From JBJTIF01 sp046094825 (GTDB lineage Bacteria > Actinomycetota > UBA4738 > HRBIN12), in the NCBI GenBank assembly GCA_046094825.1, contig JBJTIF010000004.1, forward strand, positions 1 through 6,719: a stretch of 6,719 nucleotides of DNA. Reading direction: 5' to 3'. Below are positions 1 to 5,341 of this stretch, piece by piece. Made by a program: the position numbers and the translations under genes. Position 1 is the first letter of the stretch. Every line of letters begins with the position of its first letter. Below the pieces are notes generated by a model that was given only the letters and a program-made list of their open reading frames with translations, had not been told where the DNA came from and did not search any database.

Positions 1-1
1 G

Positions 2-328
2 ATCCGGGTCGCGCCGACCGGCGGGCGCGCCGCGGCGACCGAGGCCGAGGTCCGCGAACGCTTCGCCCGCGCGGCGTTCCTCGAGGTCGCCCCGCGGACG
101 GGGCGGACGCACCAGATCCGCGTCCACCTCGCGGCGATCGGGCACCCGATCCTCGGCGACGCGCGCTACGGCGGCGGCGGGCACGACGCGTCGGCGCTCG
201 GTCTCGTGCGCCCGTTCCTCCACTCGTGGCGGATCGCGTTCGCGCACCCGATCACGGGCGAGCGCGTCGACCTCGAGGAACCCCTGCCCGCCGACCTCGC
301 GGCGGCGCTCGCCCGGCTCCGCGGCTAG
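2..328 (+). CDS. RluA/RluD-family 23S rRNA pseudouridine synthase, C-terminal part (5' end missing)
   Basis: This is the last 108 codons of a gene whose start lies left of the window. Enzymes of this family isomerise uridine to pseudouridine in RNA; RluD acts on 23S rRNA in the large ribosomal subunit. The conserved C-terminal signature of the family is clear at about bases 92-178 (PRTGRTHQIRVHL, then GHPILGDARYG). It is followed by LHSWRIAFAHPITGE and an ending of the type PLPADL, as expected for the family's C-terminus. The catalytic aspartate motif (HRLD) would be upstream and cannot be seen, so activity and the exact subfamily are not testable here. Proximity to dnaE matches the common actinobacterial lspA-rluD-dnaE region and favours an RluD-like identity. 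The TAG stop overlaps the stop of the convergent nuclease gene. Confidence 0.93.
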   Translation: MRVAPTGGRAAATEAEVRERFARAAFLEVAPRTGRTHQIRVHLAAIGHPILGDARYGGGGHDASALGLVRPFLHSWRIAFAHPITGERVDLEEPLPADLAAALARLRG

Positions 329-1518
329 GCGTCCTCCGCGGCCGCGTCGGCCGCCTCGACGGCGTCGGGCGTGCGCGGCTCGAGCGGGATCGCGTCGCCG
401 GCGGGGTCGGCGGGCATCCGGACGAACCGCAGTTCCTCGGGCGCGCGGGACGCGTCGCCGATGAGCGAATCCTCGGCCTCGGGCGGCAGATCGTGGCGCT
501 CGAGAAGCCGCGCGACGCGTGCGGGATCGACGGTGAGGACCTCGTCGAGGCGCCCGAGCGGCCCGAGCACCTCGCGGACGGTCGCCGCGTCGACGGCGAC
601 CTCGCGCCGGCGGCGCTCCGCGCCGACCCCCTCGTCCGTCCCGAGCCGACGGTAGTCGTGCTCCTTCGCGAAGAGGAGGAGCCGGTCGCCGAGCTCGTCG
701 ATCCGCGCCTCGATCTCGGCTCGCTCGCGATGGAGCCGGACCCACTCCTCGAGGTCGCGGCCCGCCTCCGCGTCCGTCGCGCCCGCGCGCCGATCCTCGC
801 GGTAGCGGTACGCGGGGCAGATGGGCTGGAACGCGCACCAGCCGCACAGGGGGTTCGGCGTCGGATCGAAGCGCTCCGCCTCGATCCGCTGCGCGACGGT
901 CGCGATCCGCCGGCGCACCTCGTCGAGCTGCGTCGGCGTCCGCGTCGTCGAGATCCGGTGCCCGGGCAGGACGTAGTACATCGTGAGCTTCACCGGGTCG
1001 ATGTCCCAGAGCTCGCGTGCGGCGAGGTGGTAGATCGAGAGCTGGAGGTCCTGGGCGACCTTCGACTTCGGGGGGAGCTTGCGGTTCGTCTTGTAGTCGA
1101 TGACTTCGTAGCCGCCGTCGGGCAGGCGGTCGAGTCGGTCGATCTTCCCGCTCACCCGGACGCCCTCGATCTCGATCGTGAACGGCGTCTCGATGCCGGC
1201 CGGAAGCACGAAGGGATCGGCGTTGTCCGCGTGGTACCGGGTGAGGACCTCGCGGCCGTGGGCCCGCCACTGCGCCTCCTCCTCGGGCGAGGCGTACCCG
1301 TCGGAGACCCACACCTCGTCGAGCCGCGCGAGGAGGTCGTCGAGGCTCGGCGCGACCGGCACGGGGCGCTTGTGGAACCACTCGAGCGCTTCATGGATCG
1401 AGACCCCGAACGCGAGGTACGGCGAGGACCCTCGACCGAGGCCGTCGACGTAGGTGAACCGCCACTTCGCGGGGCAGTTCTCGTAGGTGTCGATGGAGGT
1501 GAAGCTCAGCCGCCGCAC
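325..1518 (-). CDS. PD-(D/E)XK nuclease, RecB-family exonuclease with Cas4/AddB-like Fe-S cysteines
   Basis: This is a 397-residue stand-alone nuclease of the RecB/AddB/Cas4 superfamily, expected to cut DNA with a divalent metal. The core motifs are in order: GVSIHEALE (His42), GKIDRLD (Asp127), VIDYKTN (Asp141, Lys143) and QLSIY (Gln159, Tyr163). Cys15, in the opening YENCP, pairs with the C-X2-C-X5-C cluster at Cys225, Cys228 and Cys234. This is the four-cysteine layout that holds a 4Fe-4S cluster in AddB and Cas4. About 160 residues follow the last cysteine: a charged helix or coiled coil at about 254-287, a mixed region, and an Ala/Asp/Glu-rich tail. I do not recognise a named domain there. 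There is no helicase domain and no cas gene nearby, so Cas4 or full AddB/RecB is unlikely. The GTG start is chosen for its ribosome site and because homologues begin with this (L)SxTSIDTYExCP-like opening. The gene is divergent from dnaE and convergent with the pseudouridine synthase. A role in repair or replication is inferred; the substrate is unknown. Confidence 0.9.
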   Translation of the reverse strand: MRRLSFTSIDTYENCPAKWRFTYVDGLGRGSSPYLAFGVSIHEALEWFHKRPVPVAPSLDDLLARLDEVWVSDGYASPEEEAQWRAHGREVLTRYHADNADPFVLPAGIETPFTIEIEGVRVSGKIDRLDRLPDGGYEVIDYKTNRKLPPKSKVAQDLQLSIYHLAARELWDIDPVKLTMYYVLPGHRISTTRTPTQLDEVRRRIATVAQRIEAERFDPTPNPLCGWCAFQPICPAYRYREDRRAGATDAEAGRDLEEWVRLHRERAEIEARIDELGDRLLLFAKEHDYRRLGTDEGVGAERRRREVAVDAATVREVLGPLGRLDEVLTVDPARVARLLERHDLPPEAEDSLIGDASRAPEELRFVRMPADPAGDAIPLEPRTPDAVEAADAAAEDA

Positions 1519-1524
1519 GCGGCG

Positions 1525-1528
1525 CTCC
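1525..1528 (-). promoter_or_regulatory. Ribosome binding site of the nuclease gene
   Basis: Read on the minus strand, GGAG lies 6 bases before the GTG codon at 1518-1516. It supports this GTG as the start rather than the open frame that continues upstream through the control region to 1788 and into dnaE. Confidence 0.6.
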
Positions 1529-1545
1529 GTTCGATCGGGGAGGGG

Positions 1546-1574
1546 TTGCCTCTCGCGGGAGGGGAGTCTATCCT
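1546..1574 (+). promoter_or_regulatory. Putative sigma70-type promoter for dnaE
   Basis: A -35-like TTGCCT (1546-1551) and a -10-like TATCCT (1569-1574) are 17 bases apart, each with 4 of 6 consensus matches. The -10 shares two bases with the -10 of the opposing nuclease promoter. The predicted start near 1581 would leave a leader of about 80 bases containing both DnaA-box-like sites. Inference from sequence only. Confidence 0.3.
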
Positions 1575-1594
1575 CCGGTCTCCGGGAATCACAA
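1565..1594 (-). promoter_or_regulatory. Putative sigma70-type promoter for the nuclease gene
   Basis: On the minus strand a -35-like TTGTGA (1594-1589) and a -10-like TAGACT (1570-1565) are separated by 18 bases. Each matches the consensus at 4 of 6 positions. Transcription would begin near 1558, giving a leader of about 40 bases. Inferred from sequence only; weak boxes like these are common by chance. Confidence 0.3.
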
Positions 1595-1602
1595 GACCGT
1601 AA

Positions 1603-1622
1603 TTCTCCACAGGTTGTCCACA
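1603..1622 (+). promoter_or_regulatory. Two tandem DnaA-box-like sites upstream of dnaE
   Basis: TTCTCCACA (1603-1611) and TTGTCCACA (1614-1622) lie in the same orientation with a 2-base gap. Their starts are 11 bases apart, about one turn of the helix. The second equals the preferred actinobacterial DnaA box (TTGTCCACA). The first fits the published Streptomyces consensus (T/C)(T/C)(G/A/C)TCCACA. They are 42-61 bases before the dnaE start codon, in non-coding DNA. DnaA bound here could repress or activate dnaE and possibly the divergent nuclease. Matches are seen directly; binding and regulation are inferred. Two boxes are too few to suggest a replication origin. Confidence 0.5.
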
Positions 1623-1652
1623 TCCGGTGCGGGCCTCCGTGGAGCGTCCGCC

Positions 1653-1660
1653 GGAAGGGG
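1653..1660 (+). promoter_or_regulatory. Ribosome binding site of dnaE, supporting a GTG start
   Basis: The purine run GGAAGGGG ends 3 bases before the GTG at 1664; its GGAAG core is 6 bases away. No other in-frame ATG or GTG lies between here and the conserved HLHNH motif. The frame is open further left to 1487, but that stretch would run through the control region and into the nuclease gene and has no family similarity that I can see. Confidence 0.65.
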
Positions 1661-1663
1661 AAC

Positions 1664-4600
1664 GTGGCAGGCCGCGGGTTCGTCCATCTCCACAACCACA
1701 CGGAGTTCTCGCTCCTCGACGGCGCCGCGCGGATCGACGGCCTGTTCTCCCGGGCCGCGGAGCTCGGGATGCCCGCCCTCGCCCTCACCGACCACGGCGG
1801 GATGTACGGCGCGCTCCAGTTCTACGAGGCGGGCGTCGCCGCGGGGGTGAAGCCGATCCTCGGGGTCGAGGCCTACGTCGCGCCGGCCTCCCGGTTCGAG
1901 CGCGCCCCCGGGGAGAACGAGGAGAAGTACCGGCACCTCACGATCCTCGCGCGCGACGGCGTCGGCTACCGCAACCTCCTGCGCCTCGTCACCGCCTCGC
2001 ACCTCGAGGGCTTCTACCACCGGCCGCGGATCGACAAGGAACTCCTCGCGGAGCACGCGGAGGGGCTCATCGGCCTCTCCGGATGCCTCGCCTCCGAGGT
2101 GGCGCGCAACCTCGTCGCGGGCCAGGAGCACCTCGCGACGACGGCGGCCGCGACGTACGGCGACATCTTCGGACCGGGCAACTTCTTCATCGAGCTCCAG
2201 GACCACCGCCTCGCCGACCAGCGCGCGATCCTGCCGGGGCTCGCGGCGATTGCGCGATCGACGGGCATCCCGCTCGTCGCGACGAACGACCTCCACTACA
2301 CGTTCGCATCCGACGCGCGGTCGCACGACGTGCTCCTGTGCATCCAGCAGCAGAAGCTCCAGTCGGACACGAACCGCCTGCGGTTCGACACGGAGGAGTT
2401 CTACCTGAAGAGCGCCGAGGAGATGCGCGAGGTGTTCGCGGAGTTCCCCGAGGCATGCGATGCGACCCTCGAGATCGCCGAGCGCTGCGACCTCACCCTC
2501 ACGTTCGGCGACCTCCACCTGCCCCGCTTCGAGCCCCCGGGAGGCCGGCCGCTCGAGGCGTACCTCCGCGACCTCGTCCTCGCGGGGGCTCGGGAGCGCT
2601 ACGGCGAGCCCGGCGCCGACGTCCTCGCGCGGATCGACCACGAACTCAGCGTGATCGGCGCGATGGGCTTCTCCGGGTACTTCCTCATCGTGTGGGATCT
2701 CATCCGCTTCGCGCGCGACAGCGGCATCCGCGTGGGCCCGGGACGCGGGTCGGCGGCGGGATCGGTGGTCTCGTACTGCCTGCGGATCACCGACCTCGAC
2801 CCCCTGCGCTACGGGCTCATCTTCGAGCGCTTCCTGAACCCCGAGCGCAAGCAGATGCCCGACATCGACATGGACTTCGACGAACGTCGGCGCGACGAGG
2901 TGATCCGCTACGTGGCCGACAAGTACGGCCACGACCACGTCGCCCAGATCATCACGTTCCAGACGATCAAGGGGAAGCAGGGGATCCGCGACGCCGCGCG
3001 GGTGCTCGGGTTCCCGGCATCGATGGGGGACCGGCTCTGCAAGATGTACCCGCCCGCGGTGCTGGGTCGCGACGCCCCGATCGCCGAGGCCCTGAAGCAG
3101 TCGCCCGAGCTCGCGGTCGCCTACGAGCAGGAACCCGACGCCCGCGAGATCGTCGACGCCGCACGGGCCCTCGAGGGGCTGCGTCGTGAGGACTCGGTCC
3201 ACGCCGCGGGCGTCGTCATCGCCGACGCGCCGCTCGTGAACTACCTCCCGCTGAAGCTCGCGAAGGACTCCCGCGACGATTCCCGCCGGATCGTCACGCA
3301 GTTCGACATGCACGGGGTCGAGAAGCTCGGCCTGCTGAAGATGGACTTCCTCGGCCTGCGGAACCTCTCGGTGATCGAGGACACGCTCGCGCTCCTGCGC
3401 CGTCGCGGGATCGAGCTCGACATCGACCACGTGCCCCTCGACGACGCTCCGACGTACGCGATGCTCCGGGCGGCCGATACGACCGGGGTCTTCCAGCTCG
3501 AGAGCCCGGGGATGCGGCGCCTGATCCAGCAGCTCGAGCCGGACCGCTTCGAGGACCTCATGGCGCTCGTCGCCCTCTACCGACCCGGCCTCCTGTCGAT
3601 GGACCAGCACACCGAGTACGCGGAGCGCAAGCACGGGCGCCGCCCGGTCACGTACCCGCACCCCCTCCTCGAGGAGGCCCTGCGGGACACGTACGGGATC
3701 ATCGTGTACCAGGAGCAGGTCATGCAGGCGGCGGTGGTCCTCGCCGGCTACACGATGGGACAGGCCGACACGCTCCGGAAGGTCATGGGGAAGAAGGTGC
3801 GGTCGCTCCTGCCGCCGCACCGGAAGGCCTTCGTCGAGGGGGCGTCCGCCCGGGGGATCGACGCCGCGCGCGCGCAGGAGATCTTCGAGCTCATCGTCCC
3901 CTTCGCCGACTACGGGTTCAACGCCTCGCACGCCTGCGCGTACGCCTACGTGGCGTACCAGACCGCCTACCTGAAGGCGCACCACCCGGTCGAGTACATG
4001 GCCGCGATGCTCACGAGCGTGAAGGACGACAAGGACCGCAAGCCCTACTACCTCCACGCGTGCCGGCTCATGGGCATCGAGGTGCTCCCGCCGGACGTGA
4101 ACGAGTCCGAGCTCGACTTCGCGCCGGTCCCGGGCGAGACGCGGCGGATCCGCTACGGGCTCTCCGCGGTCCGCAACGTCGGCCAGGGGGTCGTCGGCCA
4201 GATCATCGAGGCCCGCCGGACCGCCGGGGCCTTCACGTCGTTCAGCGACTTCTGCCGCAAGGTCGATCCGTCCGCGCTCACGAAGAAGGTGCTCGAGAGC
4301 CTCGCGTACGCGGGGGCCTTCGACTCCCTCGGCTACCACCGCGCCGCCCTCGTCGAGCACCAGGAGAAGGTGTCGGCGCCGATCATCGCGGAGCGACGCG
4401 CCGAGGCCGCCGGGCAGTTCTCCCTCTTCGGCGGCGACGATCCCGAGGTCGCCGCGATCGACGAGAGCGTCCTCGCGGGCGGCGAGTTCGACCGCGCGAC
4501 GCTCCTGCGCATGGAGAAGGAGATGCTCGGCCAGTACGTGACCGATCACCCGCTCCTCGGCGTCCGCGACGAGCTCGCGCGGATGACGGACTGCACCGTC

Positions 4601-5188
4601 CCCGAGGCCGCGGAACTCGGTGACGGCGACCTCGTGACGGTCGGTGGCATCGTCGCGGGGGTCCAGCGCAAGTACACCCGCAACGGCGAGCCCTACGCGG
4701 TCCTGCGGCTCGAGGACCTCACCGGAGGGATCGGCGTCGTCGCGTTCCCGAACGTGTTCAAGCAGGCGGCGCCGTTCATCGACGCCGACGCGATCGTCCT
4801 CGTGAAGGGACGCCTCGACCACCGCGGACGCGAGCCGCAGATCCGCGCCCTCGAGATCGTCGAGCCGGCGTTCGCCGCGGGGGTCGCGTCGGCGCCGAGC
4901 GGGACCCTCGTGATCGAGCTCCGTCCCGAGCAGTGCACGCCCGCCGTCCTCGGCGCCCTCCGTGACCTCCTCGCGGGCTTCCCCGGGGCCTCCCCGGTCG
5001 AGGTCCACTACGTGGGGGAGGCAGGGCTCACGCCGCTGCCGGTCGGCACGCACCGTGTCGAGGCGGGCGCGGGCCTCCTGTCCGAACTCCGGATCCTCCT
5101 CGGACCGGGCCGCGCCCGCCTCGAACCCCGGGTGAGCCCCTCGCCGGAACGCCCTCGGGCGCAATCCGCCGCGCCCTCCCGTGCGTAA
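1664..5188 (+). CDS. dnaE: DNA polymerase III alpha subunit (replicative polymerase)
   Basis: This is the 1174-residue catalytic subunit of the chromosomal replicase, close in length to actinobacterial DnaE1. The PHP domain (about 5-275) opens with FVHLHNHTEFSLLDG. It appears to keep all nine metal ligands known from Mycobacterium DnaE1: His10, His12, Asp19, His44, Glu69, His91, Cys141, Asp209, His211. It is therefore probably an active 3'-5' proofreading exonuclease. The polymerase core has GPGRGS (358-363), PDIDMDFD with catalytic Asp400 and Asp402, HAAGVVI, and KMDFLGL with the third catalytic Asp561. The fingers follow, including YGFNASHACAYAYVAYQTAYL. A helix-hairpin-helix region spans about 857-900. 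QFSLF (918-922) is a clear beta-clamp-binding motif, an OB fold covers about 989-1064, and a C-terminal domain ends in a Pro/Ser/Arg-rich, probably disordered tail. The intact PHP site, the clamp motif and the C-terminal domain favour DnaE1 over error-prone DnaE2. The GTG start is supported by a ribosome site and homology. The gene is divergent from the nuclease. Confidence 0.98.
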   Translation: MAGRGFVHLHNHTEFSLLDGAARIDGLFSRAAELGMPALALTDHGGMYGALQFYEAGVAAGVKPILGVEAYVAPASRFERAPGENEEKYRHLTILARDGVGYRNLLRLVTASHLEGFYHRPRIDKELLAEHAEGLIGLSGCLASEVARNLVAGQEHLATTAAATYGDIFGPGNFFIELQDHRLADQRAILPGLAAIARSTGIPLVATNDLHYTFASDARSHDVLLCIQQQKLQSDTNRLRFDTEEFYLKSAEEMREVFAEFPEACDATLEIAERCDLTLTFGDLHLPRFEPPGGRPLEAYLRDLVLAGARERYGEPGADVLARIDHELSVIGAMGFSGYFLIVWDLIRFARDSGIRVGPGRGSAAGSVVSYCLRITDLDPLRYGLIFERFLNPERKQMPDIDMDFDERRRDEVIRYVADKYGHDHVAQIITFQTIKGKQGIRDAARVLGFPASMGDRLCKMYPPAVLGRDAPIAEALKQSPELAVAYEQEPDAREIVDAARALEGLRREDSVHAAGVVIADAPLVNYLPLKLAKDSRDDSRRIVTQFDMHGVEKLGLLKMDFLGLRNLSVIEDTLALLRRRGIELDIDHVPLDDAPTYAMLRAADTTGVFQLESPGMRRLIQQLEPDRFEDLMALVALYRPGLLSMDQHTEYAERKHGRRPVTYPHPLLEEALRDTYGIIVYQEQVMQAAVVLAGYTMGQADTLRKVMGKKVRSLLPPHRKAFVEGASARGIDAARAQEIFELIVPFADYGFNASHACAYAYVAYQTAYLKAHHPVEYMAAMLTSVKDDKDRKPYYLHACRLMGIEVLPPDVNESELDFAPVPGETRRIRYGLSAVRNVGQGVVGQIIEARRTAGAFTSFSDFCRKVDPSALTKKVLESLAYAGAFDSLGYHRAALVEHQEKVSAPIIAERRAEAAGQFSLFGGDDPEVAAIDESVLAGGEFDRATLLRMEKEMLGQYVTDHPLLGVRDELARMTDCTVPEAAELGDGDLVTVGGIVAGVQRKYTRNGEPYAVLRLEDLTGGIGVVAFPNVFKQAAPFIDADAIVLVKGRLDHRGREPQIRALEIVEPAFAAGVASAPSGTLVIELRPEQCTPAVLGALRDLLAGFPGASPVEVHYVGEAGLTPLPVGTHRVEAGAGLLSELRILLGPGRARLEPRVSPSPERPRAQSAAPSRA

Positions 5189-5228
5189 GGACTAGACGAG
5201 GCACACCCTCCGGGGTAGCCTCACGCAC

Positions 5229-5250
5229 CCGACGCGGCCCTCCGCGTCGG
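5229..5250 (+). terminator. Perfect 9-bp GC hairpin after dnaE, possible terminator
   Basis: An inverted repeat with a CCGACGCGG arm at 5229-5237 and its exact complement at 5242-5250 encloses a CCCT loop, 40 bases after the dnaE stop. There is no T tract after it, which is common for hairpin terminators in high-GC actinobacteria. A smaller GGCC-TCTC-GGCC hairpin (5249-5260) overlaps its foot and could compete. The rest of the 153-bp spacer (5189-5341) shows no gene. It also lies 92 bases before the next gene's start, so it could instead be a leader element of that gene. Confidence 0.5.
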
Positions 5251-5327
5251 CCTCTCGGCCGGGGCGGCATCACGTGAGCCGCACCGACCGGAACCCCGGC
5301 GGGGCACCGCGTCCCCCGGGTCGGAAC

Positions 5328-5336
5328 GGAAGGGGG
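5328..5336 (+). promoter_or_regulatory. Ribosome binding site of the substrate-binding protein gene, supporting a TTG start
   Basis: The purine run GGAAGGGGG ends 5 bases before the TTG at 5342. No in-frame ATG or GTG gives a better N-terminus, and TTG places a short positively charged segment (TKR) directly before the hydrophobic signal core. Confidence 0.6.
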
Positions 5337-5341
5337 CTAGG

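Noticed and set aside
325..1518. The nuclease as a Cas4 protein of a CRISPR system
   Set aside because: No repeats, cas1 or cas2 are in the window, and the protein is much longer than a typical Cas4; the shared cysteine layout reflects the wider AddB/Cas4/RecB superfamily.
1529..1534. GTTCGA, a half-site resembling the actinobacterial LexA/SOS box
   Set aside because: The partner CGAAC half at the required 4-base spacing is absent, so SOS control of the nuclease or dnaE is not supported.
226..1602. A 458-codon plus-strand open frame opposite the nuclease gene
   Set aside because: It overlaps two genes supported by conserved motifs and translates to an Arg/Asp/Glu-rich low-complexity product, which is a shadow frame.
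1603..1622. A replication origin based on the DnaA boxes and the dnaE gene
   Set aside because: There are only two boxes, no AT-rich unwinding region, and no dnaA, dnaN or parAB nearby.
1487..1663. N-terminal extension of DnaE by 59 residues to an upstream ATG
   Set aside because: The extension crosses the divergent control region and the start of the nuclease gene and has no DnaE similarity. GTG 1664 has a ribosome site directly before the conserved PHP opening.
1686..1694. A third DnaA-box-like sequence, ATCTCCACA
   Set aside because: It has a mismatch at the first position and lies in the codons for the invariant VHLHNH motif, so protein conservation explains it.
1589..5164. A 1191-codon open frame on the minus strand across the whole of dnaE
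   Set aside because: It lies exactly opposite a fully conserved gene. Its Arg/Glu/Val/Asp/Leu-rich, low-complexity translation is what high-GC codon bias produces on the antisense strand; no domain is recognisable.
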